A stretch of DNA of 64,000 nt from Methylobacterium sp. Leaf112 (GCF_001423295.1 NZ_LMNG01000030.1:276766-340765), one strand, 5' to 3'; numbered from the stretch's first letter, positions 52,031 through 63,754 are shown. The notes: generated from the letters alone by a model not told the origin. Made by a program: numbers and translations.

Positions 52031-52993
52031 CTACGCGGCGTCCGGGTCCGAAAGCCACGCAGGAACCCAGCGCTCGGGCCGGGGGGCACGGGCAAGGTCG
52101 GCACGCCCCTGATCCACGGGCGCCGGCGCCCCGTCGATGACCGGGCGGGTCTGATAATCGAACCGCGGCAGGATGGTCCCGTCCGCGTGCATGTCGAAGT
52201 GCATGGTGAACCACAGGCCGCATCCCGGCTCGGACAGCGCCTGTGCGTCGCGCAAAGCCCGGAGTATGGGCTCCATGAGGGCTGCTTCGGGAATCGGCTG
52301 CGGTCCACGTTCGAAGACACGCGCTTGAAACAGGTCGCCGACGAGGAAGACCTCGAACCGGGTCGAATCCCAGGGGTTGCGGCCTTTGGGACGATGAGCA
52401 TTCAGGAGATGGGCCAGATCGGCCAGCGCCGGATGCCGGCCCCAATAGGCTTCGCGCTCCTCGCTCCGACGCGCCATCCGGGTCGCGAACACGCTGCTGT
52501 CGCCCGGCACCGCGACGGCCTCGAGGTCGGATCGACCCAGCCGTCCACGCAACCACTCCGCCAAGTCATTGAGGCCGTCCTCCACGACGAGTTCGGACGG
52601 CGCGAAATCGCTCCATGTGCCGCCATCGTCGAAGGCCCCGACCGCGAGACGCGCGAGGAAGGCTTCGAGGCTCGGGGCAATGACGCCAGCCTCGCCTTCG
52701 GAGCCCAGGCCGACGATGCTCGGCGCGTTCGGATCGTGTCCGGGCGGGAGCCAGAACCCCGCCTCCGATCCGTCCGGCAGATGCAGGAACAGGGCGAATT
52801 CCCGGCGCAGGGGTGTGCCGTCCACGATGGGCGCATCATCGGTCCAGCTTCCGGCAAGATCGAAGCAGCCGACGCTGCCCCAGGGCCGGCCCGCGAGCCA
52901 TTGCCCGAACTCCATCAGCAGGCCGGGAGGCTCAAGGCTGGGCGGAAAGGCCCGGCGGATATCGGCCTCGTCGACCTTGTAGACGCGCGTAGA
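52031..52993 (-). CDS. Uncharacterised protein with a SUKH (SMI1/KNR4)-like N-terminal half
   Basis: A 320-residue soluble protein (start MSTRVYKVDE at 52993; a start six codons earlier is possible). The first 130 residues have the SUKH pattern: an aliphatic strand, FALFLHLPDGSEAGFWLPPG, IVGLGSEGEAGVIAPSLEAFLARL. The C-terminal half ends with WFTMHFDMHADGTILPRFDYQ, which resembles immunity proteins of the DUF600 group. Both families protect against contact-delivered toxins, but no toxin gene is adjacent. Family calls are by eye and tentative. Confidence 0.55.
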   Translation of the reverse strand, partial: STRVYKVDEADIRRAFPPSLEPPGLLMEFGQWLAGRPWGSVGCFDLAGSWTDDAPIVDGTPLRREFALFLHLPDGSEAGFWLPPGHDPNAPSIVGLGSEGEAGVIAPSLEAFLARLAVGAFDDGGTWSDFAPSELVVEDGLNDLAEWLRGRLGRSDLEAVAVPGDSSVFATRMARRSEEREAYWGRHPALADLAHLLNAHRPKGRNPWDSTRFEVFLVGDLFQARVFERGPQPIPEAALMEPILRALRDAQALSEPGCGLWFTMHFDMHADGTILPRFDYQTRPVIDGAPAPVDQGRADLARAPRPERWVPAWLSDPDAA

Positions 52994-53029
52994 CATGCCT
53001 CGTTTCTCCATCCCGACGGCGACGGCCGC

Positions 53030-53787
53030 TCAGCTCTTCAGGCGATACCCGGTGCGGAAGATCCAGGTGACGCCGGCAAGGCACAGGGCGAGGAACACGA
53101 GGGCCATGGCGAAGCTCACGCCGATACCGACGTCGGAATTGCCGAAGAACGACCAGCGGAACCCGCTGATGAGATAGACCACGGGATTGGCGAGACTCAG
53201 GGCCCGCCACACCGGCGGCAGCATGTCGATGGAATAGAAGCTGCCGCCCAGGAACGTCAGCGGCGTGACGATGAGGAGCGGCACGAGCTGCAGCCGCTCG
53301 AACCCGTCCGCCCACAGGCCGATGAGGAAGCCGAACAGGCTGAAGGTCACCGCCGTGAGCAGGAGGAAGCCCACCATCACGAACGGATGCTCGATGCGGA
53401 TCGGCACGAACAGCGTCGCGGTGGCCAGGATGATGAGCGCGATAAGGATCGATTTCGACGCCGCCGCGCCGACGTAGCCGAGCACGATCTCCAGGGGCGA
53501 GACCGGTGCCGACAGGATCTCGTAGATCGTGCCGGCGAAGCGCGGGAAGTAGATGCCGAACGAGGCGTTGGCGATGCTCTGCGTCAGGAGCGAGAGCATC
53601 ATCAGGCCGGGGACGATGAAGGCGCCGTACGCGACCCCGTCAACGGAGGCCATGCGGGAGCCGATGGCCGCGCCGAACACCACGAAATACAGGGACGTGG
53701 CGATGACGGGGGCGACGATGCTCTGCAGGGCGGTCCGCCAGAAGCGGGCCATCTCGAAGCGGTAGAGCGCGCGGACCGCGTACCAGT

Positions 53788-53791
<4 letters not shown>
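53030..53791 (-). CDS. ABC-2 type transporter permease
   Basis: A 253-residue membrane protein with six helices of the ABC-2/NodJ type ([75 protein letters not shown]). The start overlaps the stop of the ATPase gene (53788-53791). It would export a drug, lipid or polysaccharide with that ATPase; the substrate is unknown. Confidence 0.92.
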
Positions 53792-54711
<920 letters not shown>

Positions 54712-54797
54712 CGAGTCTCCGCTTGGAGGGCGCTTGCGCGCGAGGGGCCGGGCTACGGGACAGATGAGTCGGCCCGGCGGCGGGGCCGACCGGCGCG

Positions 54798-54898
54798 GGC
54801 TCTCTCTCCTGAAAGGAGAGGGACAGGGTGAGGTGTGTAGCTCATCCGAATCGGTCACACACCTCACCCCAACCCCCTCTTCCAGGAGAGGGAGCCTG
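54798..54898. repeat. Dispersed intergenic palindromic element
   Basis: A compound dyad of about 100 bases. Outer arms CTCTCTCCTGAAAGGAGAG (left) and CCTCTTCCAGGAGAGGGAG (right) flank 12-bp perfect inner arms GGTGAGGTGTGT (54827-54838) and ACACACCTCACC (54857-54868). It shares the CTCTCCT core with the repeat at 43486-43526, so it belongs to a dispersed family. Confidence 0.75.
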
Positions 54899-54951
54899 TC
54901 GCGATCGTCCGATCCCGGCCGAGCCCCGACCCGCGAACGATCCGGGAAACG

Positions 54952-54974
54952 AAAAAAGCCGCCTCGCGGCGGCT
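54952..54974 (-). terminator. Intrinsic terminator of the F0 ATP synthase operon
   Basis: On the minus strand, a stem AGCCGCC/GGCGGCT with loop GCGA is followed by TTTTTT, 24 bases after the atpF stop. Confidence 0.85.
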
Positions 54975-54997
54975 CTCCCGTCAGGTCGATGGAGCGT

Positions 54998-55486
54998 TCA
55001 GGCCCGGAGGCGGGTACGGACCTCGCCGAGGCTCTGGCGAACCAGATCCTGGGCCGCGTCGCCCTGCATGCGCTCGCGCAGGATAACCTCCGAGACTTTC
55101 ACGGCGGCGTCGGCCGCGGCGGCGCGGACCTGGGCGGTGGCCTGGACCTCGGCCTGGGCGATCTTGGTTTCGGCCGACTTGGTGCGGCGGGCGATGAATT
55201 CGTTCAGGCGGGCATGGCCCTCGTCGGCGATGCGCTGGGCCTCGGCGCGGGCACCGGAGACGATGGCCTCGGCCTCGGCCTCGGCGGAGGACCGGCGCTT
55301 CTTGTAGTCGGCGAGGATACCGGCGGCTTCTTCACGTAGGCGGCGGGCCTCGTCGAGCTCGGAGCGGACGCGCTTGGCCCGGCCGTCGAGACCGTTGGTG
55401 ATCTGGTTGAAGCCGCCGACCTTCCAGACGACGGCCATGAACAGCACGAAGGCGACTGCGACCCAGAATTCGGCTTCCAACAACAT
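54998..55486 (-). CDS. atpF: ATP synthase F0 subunit b
   Basis: A 162-residue peripheral-stalk protein. One N-terminal membrane helix ([20 protein letters not shown]) is followed by a long coiled coil from about 35 to 140 ([20 protein letters not shown]). It links the membrane rotor/stator to F1. It is the last gene of atpI-B-E-F'-F, 108 bases after the b' gene, with a terminator downstream. F1 genes are elsewhere, as usual in alphaproteobacteria. Confidence 0.96.
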   Translation of the reverse strand: MLLEAEFWVAVAFVLFMAVVWKVGGFNQITNGLDGRAKRVRSELDEARRLREEAAGILADYKKRRSSAEAEAEAIVSGARAEAQRIADEGHARLNEFIARRTKSAETKIAQAEVQATAQVRAAAADAAVKVSEVILRERMQGDAAQDLVRQSLGEVRTRLRA

Positions 55487-55594
55487 GCTCGTCGTCCCAA
55501 CTCGATGGCGCCCGGGCCGGAGGATCGGTCCTGGGCGGAGCCGTCGGCCCCCGGAGGGACCGCCGGCCGGTAAGGTGTAGGGTGGCGTGCCCGC

Positions 55595-56158
55595 TCAGTG
55601 CGGGAGGGCGACGCTATCGAGGGCCTTGGCGATGGCCGCCTCGTCCGGGCTCCGGCCGGTCAGGCGCTCGACGATGGCGGATGCCGTCTCGCCGGCGATG
55701 CCGCGGACATTGCCCATGGCCTCGGCGGTGCGGCCGCGGATGGTGGCCTCGGAGGCCGCGATCTTGGCGTTGAGTTCGGTTTCGAGCGCCTTGCGCTTGG
55801 TCTCGGCGTCCCGCGTCAGGGCCGTGCGGGTCTCGAGTGCGATGGCCTGGGCTTTGGCCTGGGCATCGCTCAAGGACTTCTCGTAGGCGGCTCCGGCGGC
55901 GTCGGCCTCGGCCTTGAGGCGTTGGGCCTCGTCGAGGTCCGACGACAGGCGATTGGCGCGGTCGTTCAGGATGGACTGGATGCGCGGCAGGGCGATCTTG
56001 TCCATGAGGTAGTAGAGCAGCCCGAAGGCGAGGGCGAGCCAGATGAGCTGGGACGCGAAGGTGTGGCTCTCGAAGGGCGGAAAGCCGCCGCCGTGCTCGG
56101 AGGCCGGCGTCGCGGCGAAGCCTTCATGCGTTGCGGTCGGATGAGCCGGCTGAGCCAT
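55595..56158 (-). CDS. atpF': ATP synthase F0 subunit b'
   Basis: A 187-residue b-type stalk protein. An N-terminal 30-residue tail precedes the membrane helix (SQLIWLALAFGLLYYLMDKIALPRI) and a coiled coil of about 110 residues. Photosynthetic-type bacteria and most alphaproteobacteria carry both b and b' in one stalk. The sequence ends with AIAKALDSVALPH. Confidence 0.95.
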   Translation of the reverse strand: MAQPAHPTATHEGFAATPASEHGGGFPPFESHTFASQLIWLALAFGLLYYLMDKIALPRIQSILNDRANRLSSDLDEAQRLKAEADAAGAAYEKSLSDAQAKAQAIALETRTALTRDAETKRKALETELNAKIAASEATIRGRTAEAMGNVRGIAGETASAIVERLTGRSPDEAAIAKALDSVALPH

Positions 56159-56288
56159 GACGTCCTTCGGTCAAATCGGGGGACTTGCGGTCAAATCAGA
56201 GACTGGGGCCGGACGCGCCTTGCATCCCTTTGGAGACGCCGCATCCCCTCGGGGATGCCGCGTCCGGCCCGGTATCGGTTCGCTGGAC

Positions 56289-56516
56289 TTAGACGGCGAA
56301 CAGGAGAAGCAGCGCGACGAGCAGCGAGAAGATGCCGAGCGCTTCCGTGAGGGCGAAGCCGAGGAGCAGGTTGCCGCGCTGGCCGTCAGCGGCCGACGGG
56401 TTGCGCAGGGCACCGGCGTAGAACTGGCCGAAGAGGTTGCCGAGGCCGATGGCGGCGCCCGCCATGCCGAGACAGGCGAGGCCGGCACCGATGTACTTGG
56501 CAGCTAAGGGATCCAT
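56289..56516 (-). CDS. atpE: ATP synthase F0 subunit c
   Basis: A 75-residue two-helix rotor subunit. The proton-carrying Glu58 lies in [10 protein letters not shown], the helix packing motif [21 protein letters not shown] is in TM1, and the polar loop reads RNPSAADGQ. Glu58 without the sodium-binding Gln and Thr/Ser pattern suggests proton coupling. GGAG is 8-10 bases before the ATG at 56516. Confidence 0.97.
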   Translation of the reverse strand: MDPLAAKYIGAGLACLGMAGAAIGLGNLFGQFYAGALRNPSAADGQRGNLLLGFALTEALGIFSLLVALLLLFAV

Positions 56517-56626
56517 CAAATTGCTCCTGGGGTCCGTGTCGTCGTTGCGTGGAGAGAATCCGGGCCGCGAGGGCGGACCCGGGGACGGAAGGGGTGCCCG
56601 GCCGCGAGGGCCGGAATCCACCGGCC

Positions 56627-57382
56627 TTAGTGGCCGGGATGCAGCGCGTCGCTGAGATAGATCGAAGCGAGCGTGGCGAAGACGTAGGCCTGCAGGCCGG
56701 CCACGAGGAACTCGAGGGCCGTGACCGCGACGCTGAGGGCCAGAGGGAGGGGCGAGATCGCCCCCCAGGCGCCGGCGGCGAGGAGCGCCGGAACGAAGCC
56801 CGCGAAGATCTTGAGGGCGATGTGGCCGGCGAGCACGTTGGCGAACAGACGCACCGCGAGGCTGATGGGGCGCGAGATGAACGACACGATCTCGATGGCG
56901 ACGATCATCGGCAGGAGCCAGCCGGGCACGCCGGAGGGCACGAACACCTTCAGGAACTTCGTGCCATGGGCCATGAAGCCGTAGACGATCACGGTGCCGA
57001 TCACGAGGAAGGCCAGCGCGAAGGTGACGATGATGTGGCTGGTCACCGCGAAGGCGTAGGGGATCATGCCGAGCATGTTCAGCACGAGCACGAACATGAA
57101 CAGCGAGAAGATCAGCGGCATGAACCGCTCGGAGCCGTGGCCGGCGGACTGGCGCAGGGTCGAGCCGATGAACTCGTAGAACACCTCGGCCATGGACTGC
57201 ATGCGACCCGGCACCACCGAGCGCTGCGCGGTGGCCACGATGGTGATCAGCGCGATGATCCCCACGGCGGCGAACATGTACAGGGCCGACTGCGTGAACG
57301 CGATCTCCTGGTTACCGATATGTCCGAACGAGACGAGCGGCTTGAGCTCGAACTGGTGGATCGGATCCATCTTTACGGCCAT
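56627..57382 (-). CDS. atpB: ATP synthase F0 subunit a
   Basis: A 251-residue membrane stator subunit with the essential Arg in [14 protein letters not shown] and the second channel segment [21 protein letters not shown] near the C-terminus. It forms the two proton half-channels beside the c ring. GGGAG lies before the ATG at 57382; a start four codons later is possible. Upstream in-frame sequence is Arg-rich and not part of the gene. Confidence 0.96.
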   Translation of the reverse strand: MAVKMDPIHQFELKPLVSFGHIGNQEIAFTQSALYMFAAVGIIALITIVATAQRSVVPGRMQSMAEVFYEFIGSTLRQSAGHGSERFMPLIFSLFMFVLVLNMLGMIPYAFAVTSHIIVTFALAFLVIGTVIVYGFMAHGTKFLKVFVPSGVPGWLLPMIVAIEIVSFISRPISLAVRLFANVLAGHIALKIFAGFVPALLAAGAWGAISPLPLALSVAVTALEFLVAGLQAYVFATLASIYLSDALHPGH

Positions 57383-57467
57383 TGCCGCTCCCGTCCTTTT
57401 CGAAACCGAACGGGCCGGAGGCCCGCCACCACCAATCGCCGCGCGAGCGGCGTTCTCACGAAATCGC

Positions 57468-57842
57468 CTAGCGATCCCGTTCCTTCGTCGGCGCCTTCGA
57501 GAGCGATCCCGAGACACGCATGACGTTATAGACGCCGGTCAGGAAGCCCAGCATCAGCAGGACGATCAGGCCCCAGGGTTTCGTCCCCAGGAAATGATCG
57601 CACATCCAGCCGAGTATGCCCCCCGCCAGGACGCCGGCGATGAACTCCGTCGAGAGTCGCATCGCCTGGCCGAGAGGAGAGGGCCCGGTCGAAGAACCGG
57701 AACGCGACGAAGGACCGGGAGGGGCGCTGGGCCGCTTCCGCTCGATCTGCGTCTCGAGACGTTTGAGCCTCTGGGAGAGGTCCTCGTCCCGCGCTTGCTC
57801 CCGTTCGGCTCCGCGCCCATCCCCAGCGTCGTTGCCGCTCAT
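57468..57842 (-). CDS. atpI: ATP synthase protein I (AtpI)
   Basis: A 124-residue protein. A hydrophilic N-terminal coiled segment (EDLSQRLKRLETQIERKRP) is followed by two membrane helices (LSTEFIAGVLAGGILGWMCDHFLG and PWGLIVLLMLGFLTGVYNVMRV). AtpI assists c-ring assembly and is conserved at the head of the F0 operon. The operon promoter should lie between 57843 and 58014. Confidence 0.93.
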   Translation of the reverse strand: MSGNDAGDGRGAEREQARDEDLSQRLKRLETQIERKRPSAPPGPSSRSGSSTGPSPLGQAMRLSTEFIAGVLAGGILGWMCDHFLGTKPWGLIVLLMLGFLTGVYNVMRVSGSLSKAPTKERDR

Positions 57843-58014
57843 ACGCGAAAACTCACATTGGCGAGAGCGGAGAGAACCGGCCGGGACGCCTCCTTCAAGC
57901 GGGCGGCAACATAGTTTCGCCCACCTTGGGTGTCAAGGCGACCTCGACACGACTTAACATATTGCGCCCATTCGGGAATTCGCTGTTTTGCCCGTGCATC
58001 GCAAAAGCGATGCG

Positions 58015-58671
58015 TCAGGCGCCGAGAATCGGCTTGATCACCTTCTCCATGCCCTCGATGGACATCTCGCCGGTGTAACGCTCGCCGTTGATGAAGAAGG
58101 TCGGGGTGGAATCCACCTTGAAGGTGTCCATGCCACGCTGCTTGACCGTGTTGATGGCCCCGTAGAGCTTCTGGTCCTTGAGGCAGGCCTCGAACTTGTC
58201 CTTCGAGAAACCGGCCTGGCGCAGCATCTGCTCCAGGGCGTCCACGGGCGATTGCGGCTTCTGCACGTAGGCCCAGCCCTGCTGCTGGTCGAACAGCAGG
58301 TCGGTGATGGGGTAGTACTTCGCGTCGCCGTCGCAGCGCGCCAGCATGAAGGCCGCGGTGGCGAGCGGATCGAGGGGGAATTCCCGCAGGGTGAAGCGCA
58401 CCTTGCCGGTGTCGATGTAGCGCTCCTTGAGGACCGGGTACGTCGTCCGGTGGAAGGCGGCGCAATGGGAACAGGTCATCGAGGCGTACTCGATGATCGT
58501 CACCTTCGCGTTCTTCGGGCCGAGCCAGACGTCGCCCAAGGGCCCGGGCTCCATCAGGGTCGAGAGATTCGCCCCGCCTTGCGCGAACGCATCCAGGGTG
58601 AACCGGGGCAGGAGGGCCGCCGCGCCGATGGCGAGGCCGGTGGCTTTGAGGGCGTCGCGCCGGGTGATCAT
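58015..58671 (-). CDS. Tat-exported DsbA-family thiol:disulfide protein
   Basis: A 218-residue periplasmic thioredoxin-fold protein. The N-terminus has a Tat signal (MITRRDALKATGLAIG, hydrophobic to about 30). The active site is CSHC (67-70) after ASMT, and the cis-proline loop reads VDSTPTFFING. It likely oxidises or isomerises disulfides in the periplasm. The start at 58671 begins the Tat signal; a longer frame to 58746 is Cys/Arg-rich and unlikely. Tat export of DsbA-like proteins is common in this order. Confidence 0.92.
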   Translation of the reverse strand: MITRRDALKATGLAIGAAALLPRFTLDAFAQGGANLSTLMEPGPLGDVWLGPKNAKVTIIEYASMTCSHCAAFHRTTYPVLKERYIDTGKVRFTLREFPLDPLATAAFMLARCDGDAKYYPITDLLFDQQQGWAYVQKPQSPVDALEQMLRQAGFSKDKFEACLKDQKLYGAINTVKQRGMDTFKVDSTPTFFINGERYTGEMSIEGMEKVIKPILGA

Positions 58672-58764
58672 GGTCGTGACAGGCTCCGCTTGCGGACAAA
58701 CGCATCGTCTCCCGCCTGCGGTAGAATCTGCCGGCCGTCCTGACAAGGCGCGCGGGCGCCCGAC

Positions 58765-59262
58765 TCAGCGCCGGGGCACGGCTTTCGGGGCCGTCGCGAC
58801 CACCGCCATGCCGAGGCGGTCGAGGGCATCGCGCAGGGCGTCGTCGTCGATGGTGCGGACCGCGAGTGCCACTTCGCCGCGGCGGACGGGGTCGACGACG
58901 GGCGGTGGCACCTTTCGGCCGATACGGTCGACCCGGCCCTGGCGCATGACGATCTTGGCGACGCAGGCCCAGCCGTAATGGGCGTTGACCCGCTGGATCA
59001 CGATCGGGGCGAGGTGCTGGAGTTCGAGGGCGAACACGCCCTCCACCCGCACCACCAGGGTGCCGGGATCGGGGCGACCCTCCTCCTCGCGCCGGCGCCG
59101 GCGCGGCCATTCGAGCTTGGAAGGCTGGCAGTAGCGCGCAAGGCGCTCGCCGACGATCTCGGGCCAAGCGGCGAGGATGTCCGTGGAGGCGAAGCCCTGC
59201 GCGGCGAAGGCCGGGCCGATGCAGGCATCGAGGAGTTCGGCGAGTGGCTTGACCCGCGCCAT
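58765..59262 (-). CDS. DUF721 (DciA-like) protein
   Basis: A 165-residue protein with the DUF721 domain near residues 10-110 (FASTDILAAWPEIVGERLARYCQPSKLEW; ALELQHLAPIVIQRVNAHYG). DciA-type DUF721 proteins load the DnaB helicase in bacteria lacking DnaC, so a replication role is possible. It lies 93 bases upstream of the DsbA-like gene and divergent from mutY. Confidence 0.82.
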   Translation of the reverse strand: MARVKPLAELLDACIGPAFAAQGFASTDILAAWPEIVGERLARYCQPSKLEWPRRRRREEEGRPDPGTLVVRVEGVFALELQHLAPIVIQRVNAHYGWACVAKIVMRQGRVDRIGRKVPPPVVDPVRRGEVALAVRTIDDDALRDALDRLGMAVVATAPKAVPRR

Positions 59263-59388
59263 GCGCAACCGCTTCCGTTTCCCGCCGCCGATCCACACCG
59301 TATCGCGCCCGAATGGTTAGCACGGCGTTGCGTGCCGTCGAAGGCCCGGTTGGAGGCGTCGAGCGGCCGGGGTAAGGACGGGTGCCCC

Positions 59389-60732
59389 ATGCCAGTGCCG
59401 AGCCCCGTGACCGACGCATCTCTGCCAAGCCCCCTGGCGGGCGATCTACCAAGCCCCCGGGCGGACGATCTGCTGACTTGGTACGACCGGCACCGCCGCG
59501 TCCTGCCCTGGCGCGCCCTGCCGGGGCAGGCGCCGGACCCGTACCGGATCTGGCTTTCCGAGGTGATGCTGCAGCAGACCACCATCGCGGCGGTGAAACC
59601 CTACTTCCACAAGTTCCTCGAACGCTTCCCCAGCGTGGATGCCCTGGCGGCCGCCTCCGAGGAGGCGGTGATGTCGGCCTGGGCCGGGCTCGGCTACTAT
59701 TCCCGGGCACGCAACCTCCACGCCTGCGCCAAGGCTGTGGCGGAGGCCGGCGCGTTTCCCGACACCCTCGCGGGCCTGAGGAAGCTTCCCGGCGTCGGCG
59801 CCTACACGGCCGGCGCCATCGCGGCCATCGCCTTCGACCGCCCGGAGGCCGCCGTCGACGGCAACGTCGAACGGGTGATGACCCGCCTCTACGCCATCGA
59901 GACGATGATGCCGGCCGCCCGCACGGAGGTTCGCGCCGTGACACAAGCCCTGGTGCCGCACGACCGGCCGGGCGATTTCGCGCAGGCGGTGATGGATCTC
60001 GGCGCCACGATCTGCACACCCAAGCGCCCGGCCTGCGCCCTGTGTCCGTGGATGGCGCCGTGCCGCGCCCGGGCCGCCGGCACGCAGGAGACGTTTCCGC
60101 GAAAACTGAAGGCGGTGAAGGGGACCCTGCGCAAGGGCGCGGCCTTCGTGGCGGTCCGGGCCGGCGATGAGGCGGTCCTCCTGCGCACCCGCCCGCCGGA
60201 GGGCCTGCTCGGCGCCATGGCCGAGCCGCCCATGAGCCCGTGGGAGCCGGATTACGATCCGGCCCAGGCCCTCCTCGACGCGCCGTTCGACGCCCGCTGG
60301 AAGCGTCTGCCGGGGCTCGTGCGCCACGGCTTCACGCATTTCCCCCTCGAGCTGACGGTCTTCCTCGCCCGCGTCGCCTTGAGCACCCAGGCCCCCGCCG
60401 GCATGCGCTTCACGCCCCGGCGGAATCTCGACGACGAGCCACTGCCCGGCGTGATGAAGAAGGTGCTGGCCCACGCCTTCGATCCGAAGCCCGAGCCGGT
60501 GAAGCGCGGGCGCCCGAAGGCCCTGCGGGCGGTCGCCGACACGCCGCTCTTCGCCGAGCCGGAGGAGGAGGCTCCGCCGCCACCGCCGAGTTTTCGCCCG
60601 GTGCCGAAGCCGGCGCCGCGTGCTGTGGTGGCACCACCCGTCGAGGACGGGGAGGGGTTTTTCGGGGAGCCGGAGGAGGAGGCGCCTGCCCCGCCGCGAA
60701 AACGCGGCCGGCCGAGGACGCGCGGGCAGTAG
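59389..60732 (+). CDS. mutY: A/G-specific adenine DNA glycosylase MutY with AT-hook-like tail
   Basis: A 447-residue glycosylase that removes adenine mispaired with 8-oxoguanine. Catalytic Glu58 (SEVMLQQT), the helix-hairpin-helix LPGVGAYTAGAIAAIAFD (133-150) and Asp157 (VDGNVERV) are present. Iron-sulfur Cys209/216/219/225 have the canonical spacing. The NUDIX-like 8-oxoG recognition domain spans about 245-365. The last 75 residues are Pro/Glu-rich with two AT-hook-like motifs, KRGRPKALR (372-380) and RKRGRPRTRG (437-446). Typical MutY proteins are about 350-370 residues, so this tail is an extension. The start at 59389 fits the family. Confidence 0.95.
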   Translation: MPVPSPVTDASLPSPLAGDLPSPRADDLLTWYDRHRRVLPWRALPGQAPDPYRIWLSEVMLQQTTIAAVKPYFHKFLERFPSVDALAAASEEAVMSAWAGLGYYSRARNLHACAKAVAEAGAFPDTLAGLRKLPGVGAYTAGAIAAIAFDRPEAAVDGNVERVMTRLYAIETMMPAARTEVRAVTQALVPHDRPGDFAQAVMDLGATICTPKRPACALCPWMAPCRARAAGTQETFPRKLKAVKGTLRKGAAFVAVRAGDEAVLLRTRPPEGLLGAMAEPPMSPWEPDYDPAQALLDAPFDARWKRLPGLVRHGFTHFPLELTVFLARVALSTQAPAGMRFTPRRNLDDEPLPGVMKKVLAHAFDPKPEPVKRGRPKALRAVADTPLFAEPEEEAPPPPPSFRPVPKPAPRAVVAPPVEDGEGFFGEPEEEAPAPPRKRGRPRTRGQ

Positions 60733-60795
60733 GGCGCGACCCCTCCCTACTCTGCGGGAGAGGGCATTCCGCGGAAGGCGGGCTGTACCAGAAAC

Positions 60796-62598
<1,803 letters not shown>

Positions 62599-62946
62599 AT
62601 GAACATCAATTCCGTTCGTGTGGCCGCCACCCTCATCGGCACCGTCATGACCTTCGCCAGCCTGCCGGCCGCCGCCCAGAGCGGTGGCGCGTCCTGGTAC
62701 GGAAGCGGTCGCCAGACGGCCAACGGCGAGCGCTTCAACCCGAACGGCATGACGGCCGCCCATCGCAGCCTGCCCTTCGGCACACGGGTGCTGGTGCAGA
62801 ACAAGCGCAACGGCCGCTCCGTGGTGGTGCGGATCAACGACCGGGGGCCGTTCGTGCGCGGCCGGATCATCGACCTCGCCAAGGGACCGGCCCGCGCCAT
62901 CGGCATGGGCGGCGTGACCCATGTGGCGCTGAGCGTGGTTCACTGA
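62599..62946 (+). CDS. RlpA-like lipoprotein/secreted double-psi beta-barrel protein
   Basis: A 115-residue secreted protein: signal peptide 1-26 ([20 protein letters not shown]; cleavage near AAAQS) and one RlpA-type double-psi beta-barrel ([57 protein letters not shown]). RlpA family members cleave naked glycan strands at septa or bind peptidoglycan. There is no SPOR domain, so this is the short form. The stop codon lies inside a hairpin stem. Confidence 0.85.
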   Translation: MNINSVRVAATLIGTVMTFASLPAAAQSGGASWYGSGRQTANGERFNPNGMTAAHRSLPFGTRVLVQNKRNGRSVVVRINDRGPFVRGRIIDLAKGPARAIGMGGVTHVALSVVH

Positions 62947-62968
62947 GGCGCGCATCGCAGCGCGCCTC
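62945..62968 (+). terminator. Terminator hairpin overlapping the rlpA stop codon
   Basis: Nine-base perfect arms (GAGGCGCGC and GCGCGCCTC) with loop ATCGCA; the left arm begins in the stop codon TGA. Confidence 0.65.
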
Positions 62969-63020
62969 GTGAAAACCGAGGCCCGCATCGCGTCGCCTCC
63001 CTCGAAAACGTCACCTTCCG

Positions 63021-63050
63021 CGGCCGCCGGCGTTGTCTCGCCGGCGGCCG
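63021..63050. terminator. Second hairpin between rlpA and the PHA-system gene
   Basis: Perfect 12-bp arms (CGGCCGCCGGCG, 63021-63032, and 63039-63050) around TTGTCT. It may back up the first terminator. Confidence 0.55.
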
Positions 63051-63090
63051 TCCCCATGTCGGGGGTCGGAGCCAACCGCGCAGGACCCCC

Positions 63091-63405
63091 ATGGCCAAGC
63101 CCCTGATCGTCGAAATCCCGCATGAGCTCGGCCTGGCCGAAGCCCGCCGGCGCATCGCCGACGGGATGGGTCAGGTCCAGGGGCTGCTCGACAAGACCGG
63201 CGTCGCCGTCGACAAGTTGGCCTGGACCGACGACCGCCTCGACTTCGCCATGGCGGCCATGGGCCAGAAGGTCGACGGGCAGGTGGATGTCGGCCCCCAG
63301 ACCGTTCGGGTCGAAGTGCGCCTGCCGCTGCTGCTCGCCCTGTTCGCCGAACGCATCCAGAAGAAGCTCGGCCAGGAGGGCAACCTGCTCCTGACGAAGA
63401 AGTAG
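63091..63405 (+). CDS. Polyhydroxyalkanoic acid system family protein
   Basis: A 104-residue protein of the PHA_gran_rgn family: start MAKPLIVEIPHELGLAEARRRI, then VDKLAWTDDRLDFAMAAMGQK and VRVEVRLPLLLALFAERIQKKL. Such proteins are found with polyhydroxyalkanoate granule genes in alphaproteobacteria, though their biochemical role is unclear. No other pha genes are adjacent here. Confidence 0.82.
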   Translation: MAKPLIVEIPHELGLAEARRRIADGMGQVQGLLDKTGVAVDKLAWTDDRLDFAMAAMGQKVDGQVDVGPQTVRVEVRLPLLLALFAERIQKKLGQEGNLLLTKK

Positions 63406-63424
63406 GCGGGACCGGAAACGAGGC

Positions 63425-63449
63425 GGAACCGGCACGCCGGGCGCCCGTT
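63425..63449 (+). promoter_or_regulatory. Perfect EcfG-type general-stress promoter
   Basis: GGAAC (63425-63429), exactly 16 bases, then CGTT (63446-63449), matching the EcfG consensus, 31 bases before the Pro-rich protein start. Confidence 0.75.
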
Positions 63450-63480
63450 CCTCACGCCCGACCTTTTCGCGAGGCCTGCC

Positions 63481-63690
63481 ATGTCGAATCCCGGTGCTCC
63501 CGTTCCCGAGACGCCCTACGAGGCTCCGCAGACGCCGCCGCCCGGGCCCGATCTGCCCGCGCCCGAGTTTCCCGGCCATACGCCGACGGAAGCGCCCGAC
63601 GTGACGCCGGACGAGATTCCCGTGAACGATCCGGGCGTCGGCCCCGATGTCGGCCCTGCGCCCACGGGTCCCGCCAACCCGGTCATGTAG
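63481..63690 (+). CDS. Small acidic proline-rich protein (69 aa)
   Basis: A 69-residue disordered protein. It has 22 prolines, ten Asp/Glu and no Lys or Arg. Short X-Pro repeats (PQTPPPGPDLPAPEFPG; PGVGPDVGPAPTGP) fill it. A perfect EcfG-type promoter lies upstream and suggests general-stress induction. GAGG lies before the ATG. Function unknown; it may be a hydrophilin-like protectant, which is a guess. Confidence 0.68.
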   Translation: MSNPGAPVPETPYEAPQTPPPGPDLPAPEFPGHTPTEAPDVTPDEIPVNDPGVGPDVGPAPTGPANPVM

Positions 63691-63754
63691 GGTTTCCGCG
63701 TCCGGCGCCCCGAACCATTTGTTCACGGGCGCCGGCACTGCCATAAGCCCGGCC

